Of a stretch of DNA of 64,000 nt, positions 14,239 to 27,186 are shown one piece after another. The position numbers were made by a program, and so were the translations under genes. Every line of letters begins with the position of its first letter. The first letter of the stretch is position 1. Source of the DNA: Portunus trituberculatus (taxonomy: Eukaryota > Arthropoda > Malacostraca > Decapoda > Portunidae); NCBI RefSeq assembly GCF_017591435.1, contig NC_059303.1:11092860-11156859 (forward strand), read 5' to 3'. The notes beneath the pieces are model-generated. The model did not search any database, was not told the DNA's origin, and saw nothing but the letters and a program-made list of their open reading frames with translations.

Positions 14239-16618
14239 GACGGCCGACTATTACCAGATCGCCACGTACATTTCGTAATTACCAAATTAGCTGATTCGAT
14301 AGCAGTAGCAGCGCGTCCAGCCAGCATTAACTCCACTAATGAAGCAACTTGGGCAATAAAGCAGCCTGGGATTATGGTTCGCGGTGGCCTGAGTGACCGT
14401 GGTTCAGACTCCGAGGGACACTGGCAACTTGTCCCTTTCAATATTTGTCAAACTAAGGATCCTCTTTACTTTACATCTTGTTGTTTGAGTCGATGCCAGA
14501 CTCTCTCTTTTGATTGGCAATCGTTGATCATCAAAAGAGGTGTGAATGTTTCTTATATATCTCATAAAGTGTTAATGGCTCTTTATCTTTTACTAATAAT
14601 GACATTTGATTATTATGAAGAAAATTGTTTTGTATACCTTCATTTTCTTCTTTTCATTTAAGTAATACTTTTCATAGTTGATGCTTTAAATCTATTGTAG
14701 ATCACAAATCATTTTATATCACTGGTATAAAGAGAAGGCGTGTCAGACATATTACATCGGCATGACGAAGTGTGCAGTAGTCCGACGGTGGGTGGAAATG
14801 AGAATTCGATAAGGAAAATGTGGAAATAGAATGCGTCTCTCCTTGGTGACCCTAAAACAAAGGCGAATCCCGAGCAGGTGAGAGCAGCAAGTGGGAGCTG
14901 GACCGCCACCACCACGCACCTTTCTCTCCCCCACACGCCACAGCCTTCTTAATCGGGTCTCCATCCTGCCTAAAAGAAACCAATACCCGATATAGACTGT
15001 GTGTCACGGAGGATCGGTAATGGCAAGCCTCTACTTCACAAGCCCAATAAATCATTCTTAGAATCATACACATGCTCCAACCAGAAGGGGGGTTGTGGTC
15101 AGATATTGGTGTTTTAACTTTAGTGGGCTCTTGTTTTGTGTTGGTCTTTATACGAATGTCTGTCCGTGGGTCGTTAGCGGTTGATAAGTCATATCTCATG
15201 GCTCCCTTCCTCTCCCCTCCCAGGTCTCGGCGAACCCCTGGGCGTATATGCAGTGTTGCAATATCGGGGGAGGAATGTTGGTTCACCATCGTCCGCAACT
15301 CTTGGATGGTGGAATTTCAAATAGTTTCGTCGTTTCTGTTCGAATTTGCGTAATCTAAAGAGTCAAAAAGCAAGACCTATTCTCTGCCTATCGTACGTTT
15401 TCTACTGTGCTTTATTACTCGTATCAGGTTCGTGCACCTCTCGTCTAGATGTTGTTTTGCCGTGTATATCTATTTTTTTTAAGCTGGATTAAAACATCAC
15501 GGAAAGAGAACAACCTGCAACAATGGGGTGAGTGGTGATGAATGGGAACGTGTCTCGTCAGTCAGCCTTCGATCGCCGCCCCTCCCGACTCACCCTACCG
15601 GAAATTATCGGACAATTGAAGTACAATTTCACGGTGTTGGGTGACTACACTCCTCCCCCTTTCGCTTATCCGATCCGTATACGTCCAGCATGGAGCGAAG
15701 CCGGATTGAGATTCGGTTTAGCGGGGCTTCCTTAAGTCTTACGTCTGGCAGCACGGGCTCCATAATTAACCACGTTTCATAAATATGATTTATATCACCT
15801 ATTGTTTACTACCGGCTCTACGACCCAGTGAAAGCGGCTTTCCGATATTCTGGGTAAAAATAAGGCACTAGAGGGTTATGGTCCGTCTAACAAGTCGCTT
15901 CCTTAGCTCGGTGGGTGCATGGAGTGTTCAACATGCAGCAATGACAGGCGTGGCTAGGCAGGGTTCCGCTGGAACCTTCGAAATCCACCGTGACCCGCCC
16001 GAGTCGTGCCTTGTATTCTAGAGGGCGGGAGTGGACGGAGGTGTGCCTGAGCCTCGTGTTGGTGAGTCAGGCGCGGCATGGGTTCAGGGGAGGGACGATC
16101 AGGAGCTCCATTATATTCTACGTAACAAAAACAAATGGCTGCCGTAAGTCTGAGGTAGAGACAGCGACTGTGTTTTCTCGTCAGTCTCTGCTATCCAGCG
16201 GCATTTCAGTTTATTTAGTCTTTAGATATACATATACATTGACGATGAATGTTATTGCAAGAAATGTAAGTTATTTCTTGAAACACCTTTATTATCTATA
16301 AATGATCGCAGTTGGGAGGTAAAGACAACTATAACTTCGGTAATATAATGCAATAAATACCTCGCAGTTAATATTACATACGGATACTTGGTGGCCTGAT
16401 TCACGGTATGTAAACTATTTCCTCATTCCAAAACTGAAAGCGAACACTAACCTGAGAGAGAGTAGACGCCTGCACGTGACAACGATACGGGGCCGAGAGC
16501 TCCCCGGAGTCACATCAGGAAGGGTAATATCCCAAGTTCTGACGCCACAAACGCCCATTAAAGGGAGTAACTATGAGTGGCATCCCTCATCTCCCTGTCC
16601 CCTTCACTGTCATTCGTT

Positions 16619-16795
<177 letters not shown>

Positions 16796-17960
16796 ACCTG
16801 CAAAATATTCGATAGAACCTACATATATCCGCATTATATATGGTATGATATACATTATTCGTTATCATAAACATTTAGATACGTCTTAATGTTGTACGAT
16901 TTCATCAACTCTCTCTCTCTCAATAACGTATCTCATGGAGGTGTTTAAGAATGCACGGGATGGAAGTGGAAGCTGCGATGAATAGTTAATCCTTGACGTA
17001 AATACCTCCAATTAGTTATCTTAGAGCCATAAACTACAATTACTTATCTTTATCGATGTGACTCTTGAGTTCAAACCTAATCTATCTTCTCACTTTCCGC
17101 CGATAAAAGGGATTACTTATTTCATTGCATAAACGAAGAGACTCGTCCAAGTTGCCAGGTATATGCTACGGTTTTTCTCATTGTGGTTTAATACTGGGGT
17201 GTCGGGGAGGACAGGTGTGAGGACAGTGAGGCTAAAGGGGAGCCAGGTGTTTGATGCCATACATATTTTCACCTATTCTGATGATAAGTCATAGATAAGA
17301 CAATTTATGACTGTATAGTCACTAGATGTTCATAAATTACGGATTATTTCAGATAGAAGTAACATGTACCCAGCTGCTTTTTTTTTTTTCTTTTTTCTTA
17401 TCAATAGCTGAGTGTTGTATCTCGTTTGATATTTATGACGATAGTCCCATTCAATGCACTTCATCTGTTTCACACATATCAAATATACTGCAAAATTACA
17501 AACCTACATCCCTTGCAGTCATACGTATAGGGAATGAACGTGATTAACTCCGGAATCAATCGTTCAAAAGTGCAGTTAAAACATTCCTATAAACGAAAAT
17601 AATGCGTTTTGTTGGATTTCGAGTTATCATAGAGGGACATTTCTCTTTTATGACAGCCCGCAAAACAATTCACAGTTGATACGTGCCGAGCCATAAAGAC
17701 AGCGAGTTGCGGCACCTCCTCCCAGGCGGCAGTGCGATCGATGGAGACGGAACATGGTCACAAGCTCCGTCTTCCTACATAACTCCAATTTACATCCTTA
17801 GATTTTTACGTCTTTCCTCCGCGCCGCGTCCCCAGCCGCCCCCAGAGGCAATGTCCCGGTATTAGCCCGTCCAGTTAGTGCCGTGGATTACCAGAGCGAC
17901 TATCTCTCGCTGCCTTCCTCCTCTGTTTAGCTAAATGAAATAACTTGGAAAGGGTGTTCT

Positions 17961-17985
17961 GAGAGAGAGAGAGAGAGAGAGAGAG
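17961..17985. repeat. Short (GA)n tract
   Basis: About 25 bp of pure GA in otherwise unique sequence. Confidence 0.95.
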
Positions 17986-19098
17986 TTGGTATTGTCTAGG
18001 CTATGAGGGTGTAAAGAAGAGAGTGTTGGCCAGTAGTTTAGATTAGAGTTTCCCGGTAGCAGGTTAGATCACTTAAGTATATATTGTTTTTATCACACGA
18101 ATATTTTCCCTCCTCTCAGCGATAACGGTGGTGATTCTGCATAGCCATGAGATCCATAAGTTATGTATATGACTGCTTTAGAATGAAAACTATGAATAAT
18201 GTTAGTCATCCTCTACTTATTTAACTATCTGGAGACTTTTTTCAGGCTTTCTTAATCGCCCTTTTTCCTCCTTCATTTTACATTTTTGTTCCTAGTCGTC
18301 ACGGATGTCTATTTCGTTCTCTCTCCTTTTCATTCTTATCTTTATCCTCTGTTATTTATTCCCCGGGTAATGAAGCCTCTGCTGATTTCGTCTTTTACTT
18401 AGTCATCATTCATAATAGTAGTTTTTTGCCCGCTTATATCTTCGTCTTTCATAATACGTATCTTTATTCTTTTATTCTTTTTCCTCGTTTCCTTTCTATT
18501 TTCCTTGTTCGTTCACTCAAATACTCGTCTTTCTTACTCAGATCTTTCTTTTCCTTTCACCACTTCCTACGTAAACTCTTCCATTTTTCCTCCTTCTTCA
18601 TTCACTCCTTCATATCTTGTGCTCTCCTCTCAACTATATGACCTGCAATCTTATATCCAACTTAAGTTCTCACGCAGAAAATTCACAGAGTTTTTATCAG
18701 TACACAGACTGGTAGATTTCTCTTATGGTGTTTATATGTAAGAAAAAACACCATCATGTTGGCTATCATGGAACATTTTCAGCAGATAGAGTCGATGCCA
18801 GGTAAGGATATACAGACTCCCAAACACGCCGCCCTCTGATCCACGACTTCCTAATTTTGGGTCATGCACTAAGATTTTCTGGCTAGTCCAAAGGTACGGC
18901 CTAGCGGGATCAAGCTAACTAACTTGTAAGACATGTTAATCCATCTGTGGGGGGAACTTGTTTTGGGAGTGAGACGGGAGGTTGGCTCCAGGTCTTCTTC
19001 TCCTTCCTCTTTTATGCGTCTGTCTTTCTCTCTTCACCTCTCTCTATAGCTACCTATTTCCTCTATCACCACCTCCCTAGTCTCTTTTTTCCACCCCT

Positions 19099-19355
<257 letters not shown>

Positions 19356-19774
19356 ATCTTGGATATATCGTACTCCCCTTTTTCTCTTTCCCTCTTTCTT
19401 CCTCTTCCTATCCCTCTCTCTCTCTCTCTCTCTCTCTCTGGATGCGAGGCTTCCCGCTGTAGCGTAATTAGGGTGTGGGTTAATTAGCTTATGAAATAAG
19501 TTCCTCCCTGCCGTAGGATGGTAAGGGATTATGCCTCCTCTTGTTTCGCCTCGTATGTGTGGGAGAGTGGAGTATAAGATTTTCCTACGTAACAATATAA
19601 TGTATGCAGAGGAGCTGAAGACACGTAATGAATACATGTTTGTGCAAAATAACGCAAAAGAGCAAACACCACACATAACTAGATAAGAAATAATAAAACA
19701 ATGAATAAATAAATGAGTGAATAAAAGGATAAGATTGCAATGAAAGTGATAAAATATGTTCAAGGTGACACTAT

Positions 19775-19878
<104 letters not shown>

Positions 19879-20691
19879 GGGGGTGGGGCTGGTGGAATAA
19901 GGAGGATCTTGGGGGAAGAGGGAGAGAAAGGAATGTCCGTAATAGAGTTGTGCGCAGGTGAATCGGGCTTGGTGAGTCAGGTGAGTGAGGCTCGCTAGCT
20001 AATGAGTGGGCAGGTGGGTGTAGGTAGTGGAATGAGTAATTATAAATAGATTGTGGAAGGGGTAGTAGTGCTGTAGCTTAGGATGATGCTGCAGGGGGGA
20101 GTGGAGGCTGGAGTAGCGAGGCTGGTATGGGGATGGGAAAGGTTTAGTGAAGCTGAGAGAGTTATGATAGTTATGTTAGCCATCCTGTGGTGCAGACTCT
20201 TGATAGAAGGGGACCGACTTATTGAAATGTAGCACAGTGTTGTCTTAATCCACTTTCTATTGTGTTCTGTTATTTTTTTCTTGATTTAGCCAAATATTAA
20301 AAAAAAAGAATACTTATATATGTCCTGATTTGTTAATGTGTGGTGTAGCGTCGTATTTTTCCATGAGTTGAGATGTCTGGAAAAGTTACCCAGTCTCACT
20401 TATTGCCCGGGTCGAAAATACAAGAAAACAACTTTATTTTCTTTATGAGAAACTGATGCTAAGAAAAATCATTCTTCTGGTGTTCAGGCTGAGCAGCTTG
20501 TGCAGTGATCCCTGAACGTGGCTACTATCATGGTGAATAGCATCTTTTTAGGCGTAAAAAACTTGAAATATAGGAGTTGAAATAATGACAAATATCAGAA
20601 TACCTCAAAAGGAGATGCAGACACCGCCGTTTCTGAGGATCTACGCCTGACTGGCACACAGCGACAAAAATTGTTTCGCAGATTTGAGTTT

Positions 20692-20874
<183 letters not shown>

Positions 20875-21386
20875 TCCTGAGATAAGTTTGTCAGGGCCAT
20901 GACAATAAGTCATCGTCAGAGGAAGCCGATGATGTGCAATCCATCTCCTGAAGCACCGTACTTAACGTGACAGACGATAATGAAGTTCTTCAGAACTATT
21001 TCGCATCTCCAGTTGAGCGATAGAGACAGAAAATGAAAGACCATCTGTCCAGCACAATTCAAAGAGCAAAGGGTGACATTAACCGTAAATAGACTACCTA
21101 GAATAAGGTAAAAATATGAGGCTATAGCTCCTCAAGGAATTACTTTTTTTTGTTTTTGCTTCAAGATCATCGTTCTCGAGCTAGTCCTTAGTTATGAATT
21201 ATGGTTTATTTATGGTCGACAAAATATTCCAGCAGCATGTTCTCTTTACATGGTGGGATACAGTAGCTTATTCTACTACATTTGCACGTAATTCAGAAGA
21301 TAGCTCCTCATCATTCAAGCTTCCACGATTTATGGTTGCTTCAAGTAAGCTATAAACATAAAAAAGTTTGATTAATCTCACAATTG

Positions 21387-21523
<137 letters not shown>

Positions 21524-22894
21524 TGTACAGTTAATAAAGTTATATTCACCAGACTGAGACCAACAAGGAAACGAACGCCACAAGCAGTGAGAGAGAAATG
21601 ACAGAGGCGAAACTAGTCATTAATGTTTTGCTCTCTGTCATAATTTATAAATTTTCGTCTTCTTGCACTTTTTCATGTGATTCACTGTGTAATATATTGT
21701 TTCTATTTAATACCTCAAATACTTCAATGACTACAATTACTGACATAATCGTCGTTTTGTGTCTTTCAATTTACTTGTGAGCAAAGTAGCGGTTTATGTG
21801 TTGCACGGGGACACATTATAATGAACAACGGCAATTCTCTCTCCGCCATAAACTTTACAGCGACATTACATTGATGCAGAACATCCATTCTATGATAAAA
21901 AGATATAAAAACGTCATAAATTATCTTTGCCTTATCTGCCTCTCATTAGTTAACGTCCACGTTTGCATCTTATAAAAACACTTCAGGTACTTGCATTAAC
22001 GGACCCCAACCCACATCACAGATTCAATTAATAAAAGAAAATAAAAGGTTACGTGGAGACAAAACCGGCCTCCTTTCCTCCGTCTCACTTTCACTATTCA
22101 CACACGGGGGCAGCACCTCTCGCCAACACATACACACACCCACACGCAAAAGTACATCCACCTTCATATACCTACACACGCACAGGCGAACACAAAGAAG
22201 ACAACATGCAACAACAGCGCGTATTTTCACTTGACAAATTGATCTTTTAAACTCCGAGACAGTGATGTTGCTCTTGTGAGGAAGATGAGTAAGAGAACAC
22301 CATCCATGTTACTGAAGTTGTGTGGATACTCATCATGTCTTACCTCACGACCGTGGCAGAGAACTTTCCAGGAACAAAATCATTACTCTATGCCAGAGAA
22401 AGATGAAATAACGTAACACGAGAGAATTCTGTCGATAAAATGTTTTCTTCTCGATGATACACGGTGCTGGTGAGGCCAGCTTGTCGAAAGGTGGCAGTAA
22501 AGGTGTTGTGAAAGCGAGGTGGGGAAGGTGTGGCAGCCCGCGGTGAGGAAGGGAGCGGGAGGGACGGACACACCGCCTCACCTCCCTTCCACACAACCGC
22601 ACCCTCACCATCTCCACCTATTCCTGTATCATGATGTGTAGGAAATGCAATATTGTTAACGATATCAGTTAGTAGCACATTTTTTGCTAGGATCTTGTAA
22701 ACCGTTACTTCAGTAATAAATTGTTGGCATATTGTATTAACTCGATTATAATTGTTGATTATGTTTACTTCATGGTTTATGCTGAAGCTGTATGCAGAAC
22801 AATATCTGAGTACAGGAGGAGCCATTATAAAGCTTAAAATGAGCAAGGAAAGGTTGGCTCGGTAAAGCATGATTTGATATTTTCTTTTCTTTTT

Positions 22895-22980
22895 TTTTTC
22901 TTTTTTTCATCCATGGATACCTTAATATTTTCTTGTCTCTGACTCGCAGAACCACTTTTTGAGGCATCACCTGAGGCCAT
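22895..22980 (-). mobile_element. Fragment resembling the start of a Tigger/pogo-type transposase
   Basis: On the minus strand an ATG at 22980 opens MASGDASKSGSASQRQ, followed by ENIKVSMDEKKK, and then runs into a lysine-rich A-tract. A small-residue N-terminus followed by a short basic stretch and a '(V/L)(T/S)(M/L)(D/E)EK' step is what I associate with the beginning of the Psq-type helix-turn-helix in Tigger/pogo transposases, which are common in crustacean genomes. The helix-turn-helix itself, the CENP-B domain and the DDE catalytic core are all absent, and I saw no terminal inverted repeats. This is at best a dead 5' scrap. The match is from memory of the family and may be chance. Confidence 0.3.
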
Positions 22981-23965
22981 GCGAAAAAAGAAACCGTTGA
23001 GTAGATGTGTACCCAATAAATCAAATAAGAAAAAATATTGTATAAAAATCAGTGGTCTCTTTGTTCTTGTAATAACAATGATAGACTTCACCCCTTTTTT
23101 TATACAGGTTTTTTTTTTCCTATCAGATACCCACATCAGAAAAAAAAACATCAAGAAATATATCACAACACCAATTTTTTACTGCTCTCTTTGTAACTTC
23201 GGTGTGAAACATTTCCTTTTTGCATTTTGATGTCGCAGCTTGCTAAAGTTACCCAATAGTAAACGTTGCAGCTTCTTTCTTTCAGCCAATCTCCATCACG
23301 GCGGTTAACTCTCCTCCCAACACCTGCCATCAACACCTGCCTGTAATACCTGTCCTGGCAGAGCCACGTGGACCCTCACCTGGAGAGTTCCTTTCCTGTC
23401 TGTCCCTGAAACTTGGAAACTCCAAACCGGCGACTGATTCTGGAGAAGTAACGTGACTAGCGGAACGTCTTATAGCGGTTCTCTTTCTGTCTTTCATTTT
23501 TTTTTATAAATGACCTTATATACAGTTATCGGTGACGATTGCAGCAGCACTTAACATAGCACCAGCTGTTGCTATAATAAAAGTCTAGTATCAGCATCTA
23601 CCGGAATTTAATCAGAACTTCGGTATTTTGAAGAAAGCTACAATCAAAAGACAAAACAATAAATATTTTTAAGATATAAATAAAAGAAAGCGTAAACATG
23701 GGAGAATTATAAAACTATGCTTTCGGAAGCTGCAGAAGAAGAACAGAGGGAATATGATTAGGAGATAAAAAAAAGAAAAAAAAAAGACAAGAATGAAGAA
23801 GTAAAAAAAGTAAGAAAGACGTGTGAGTGTCATGTCAGGAGGGCAAGAGGGAGGAAGAGAGAGGGAGCAAGCAGGGAGGGGTTGAGGAACCAGTCTTCTC
23901 AAGCCAGCCCGGCCTATAATTCTGAGTCAGGAGGTGAAAGTCGTAGTCCTGCCGGGTGATAGTCT

Positions 23966-23970
23966 GTGCC

Positions 23971-24001
<31 letters not shown>

Positions 24002-24180
24002 ACTCCTTTTCTCCTTCTCCTCCTCCTCCTCCTCCTCCTCCTCCTCCTCCTCCTACTCCTTTTCTCCTTCTCCTCCTCCTCCTCCTCCTTCTCCTTCTTC
24101 TCCTCCTCCTCCTCCTTCTCCTTCTTCTCCTCATCTTCCTCCTCCTCCTCCTCCTCCTCCTCCTCCTCCTCCTCCTCCTG
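23966..24180. repeat. (CTC)n/(CTT)n trinucleotide array with internal duplications
   Basis: A pyrimidine-only array on the plus strand. It is not a simple CTC tract: the unit TACTCCTTTTCTCCTTCTCC occurs at about 24001 and again at about 24053, and a CTCCTTCTTCTCCTC block occurs twice after that. Longer units have therefore been tandemly duplicated. Confidence 0.95.
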
Positions 24181-25254
24181 CATCGTTCCGTTAGTGCCTC
24201 TTCATAAGGACAAAAATGAAATGTGAAAAGGAAAATTATTCATAACGTTATTTGAGTGGTGGTTTTTGCTATGAGGAGTCTTGGTGAGCCAGGTGGCGAG
24301 ACAGCGTGGGAAACATTATCATCAGAGTGGACACGTATTTTTGAGTATGCAAAGTCATTAATTATGGAAAATATTTATTGATTTAAGTTTTTCTATGTGA
24401 TTCGTATTAGTGTTAAAAGGCGGACATCAAATAAAGATGTATAGCTAGTAGAAAATATGTGTTTTATGCTCAGAGTACATAAGAGAATTGCTTACCATTA
24501 AGTGTTAGAAGCAGTCAGTAAACAAATAATGAATAAGACTACCCAGTGTGATACTCTAATCGATTCGAAAGCATCAGTGTATAATGTGGTGAACAAAGTG
24601 TTGGCATGAGACTGTCGAAATAACCTACTTGCAAAAAAGAAACGACGTGATAGAATTGATACAAATATATCAGAGGAGGTGTACATATCTTGCTGGAAAA
24701 TTGCTTATCTTTTAAATTTCCTGAGTGATGATCTCATTAATTTCTTATACTAATAGAAAAACATCTTTTATTATCGCCTGCACACGATAAACTACTTAAA
24801 GAAAAAAAATGTGTCTGTGATGAAAGAACAGAAAATCAATGAGGATTCGTCATCTAAACACGACAGATTTTCACAACATTCTCGTATGCATTAAGGAAAG
24901 AGCTACTTCTTTCCTAAAGCTGCAATAGTCGCTTTTATAACCATGTTAATGTACTGACATCAAATTTCTTATATTTATTGAGACTTAGATTTACAGATGC
25001 AATTTTAACACATTTCGAACACGAGCAAGCTTTGATGCTTTAACGAAAGGATGGTTTCCCATAAATTCCAGAATTTCAGTTGCATTACCACAAAGAACCA
25101 CATGCCGATAAAAAGCGGAAATAAAAAGTGAAAGGTATAAACTCTTCCTTCGCTACATACAAGAGACGAAAAGCAAGATTCAGACCATTACTGTAATGCA
25201 TCACTACGCCATAACTCACCGGCAAGATGCGGACAGAAAGAAAACATCGTGTGG

Positions 25255-25385
25255 CCCGTGCAATAAGCGTTCATCGCCGCGAAATATTATTGTCCGCGGC
25301 AACCCCGTTGCGGCCGCAGCGGTGGTGACGCCGCAGCTCCGTCAATACCTCGCCGCTATTCACCAATGTGGCGCACAGCGATGAC
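25255..25385. promoter_or_regulatory. CpG-dense non-repetitive pocket inside the intron
   Basis: The surrounding intron is AT-rich, but this stretch holds many CpG dinucleotides, including GCGGCCGC and CCGCGG. A small inverted pair GCAAC/GTTGC flanks CCC or CCCC at about 25299-25311. The 62-residue open frame over it has no known domain. It could be an enhancer, an alternative promoter or a weak chance island. Confidence 0.2.
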
Positions 25386-25968
25386 TGATAGTGCTTGTCA
25401 AACGTTTGTAGCGGGCCTCCAGTATTGCCGAGCCTGACAATTTTATACGTGTGTATGAGCATAACTCATAGCAGCTGCAATCAGGGGACAACGATAATGG
25501 AGCCGTGGGTATAATTCGGCCTTTCAGTGGTATTAACAGCGAAATACTTGACAAAATTGGCAATAGTGGCCTCTATAAAGCGATTATATAACGCTCAATA
25601 GGCTTTCAATGACGAGGAAAATGAGGCTTCAGTACTAGTGGGCGCAAGAGTCAAACTCGTGACGCGGCTTCGTGTTGGAGAGAAGGGCCCTCAGCACCTC
25701 ACTCTCTCTGGAGAATTGATAGATCCACAAGTCGGTATTCCAGACCAGCTAGGGTCGGCAGGAGTCACACACATTTGCCTAACTTTGAATTGATGTTCAA
25801 AAATATTTTCAAAATAAAATGAATGAAAAAACTAAATAACGGTAAATGCTGGGCAAATTCTTCACTGTGGGCATCCGACCACTCTCAGTTGAACACCTTC
25901 TCTTGCAGATTTTAGTATATATATAAGGAGTTGTCCTCCATCACTTGTTTCACACCCTATATGCATAC

Positions 25969-26265
<297 letters not shown>

Positions 26266-26758
26266 AATTAATTGTAGAGTAAGACTGTTGTGAGCCGATA
26301 ACTGTGTGTGCACGTGACTTAAGCAGTAACATTTTTTCACGTAGAGGAGGCACGCGCCTGATGCCTGCGGCGCTGTGAGCCCATTGTCTTGTGTCCTCCC
26401 CACTGGTGATACGTATGTAGCACAGCAATAGAATACAAACTTGCAGTGTGACTCACTTCATAGAACAGTGGCGTAGAAAGGACTATGATTGAAACCTTAA
26501 GGTTTCTTGTCGGCTAATTGTTAACTTGTCGTTCAGCCTTGATGTGACCTGATCATTCGTACCGTCTTGCCCTGAGTCTATTTGTTGTTTACGAGCTGGT
26601 GGACCCAGGTTACAAAGCGACCAAATCTTCACTTCTATTCAGTTTTTTGCCTGTGCAGCGAAAGGCGCTCTCCTTTTTATGTCTCGTCCACATACCAAGA
26701 GAAAGATAGACAGTAAACTGTGATGTCTTGTAGTACAGGTGCAGCATGATTGTAAGAG

Positions 26759-26787
26759 TGTCTGACAGGGTCACTGTCTGTCAGACA
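26759..26787. other. Perfect 10-bp inverted repeat with 9-nt loop
   Basis: TGTCTGACAG at 26759-26768 is followed after GGTCACTGT by CTGTCAGACA at 26778-26787, a perfect reverse complement. The stem is too short for a microRNA precursor. It could be a protein-binding palindrome or an RNA hairpin in the abd-A pre-mRNA. Confidence 0.5.
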
Positions 26788-27124
26788 AACTAGCCAGAAC
26801 CTGTTCTACAATAGGCACACTGGCTACCTGACCTACAGAAATTTCTTTCAAGTATCAATATTAGGGTGTATTATGTTGTCAGCAAAGTGTGGCTTGGTAG
26901 GTTATGTCTCCCAAAACCCGACCGGACAGAGATGGGCGAGTGCATCAAGTCCCAAGACCTCAGCGGGAGAGTCCTGAGCCCGTTATGGTGCACAGGGGAG
27001 GCGAGACCGGGGAGTGTCGTGAGGGAGCTTCACCGCGGCCCTTTGTTCCCTCTTATTACTCCTCCCCCGCCTCTCTGCCGAGGTGTTGGCCGAGGGAGGG
27101 ATAGGAGAGAGGGAGGATTATCTT

Positions 27125-27126
<2 letters not shown>

Positions 27127-27184
<58 letters not shown>
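27127..27184. repeat. (GT)n microsatellite, about 58 bp
   Basis: Pure GT tract. It is followed by about 2.4 kb of intron almost free of simple repeats. Confidence 0.98.

Positions 27185-27186
<2 letters not shown>

Noticed and set aside
13967..14661. Long open frames around the (AC)n repeat, including one of 202 residues on plus
   Set aside because: Much of the frame is His-Thr from the repeat. The remainder has no domain, no splice structure and ordinary AT-rich composition.
14852..15298. 148-residue open frame on the minus strand
   Set aside because: No recognisable family or motif and no supporting start or splice context.
22388..22870. 160-residue open frame on the minus strand
   Set aside because: No recognisable domain. 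It sits inside an intron and is of a length possible by chance in 64 kb.
22880..22945. An RYPWM peptide on the minus strand that mimics the Hox hexapeptide
   Set aside because: It lies between the two halves of the homeobox, downstream of the GPNGCP exon, so it cannot precede the homeodomain in the same transcript. It is the +1/-1 frame of the VSMDE stretch and is followed by a lysine run from an A-tract.
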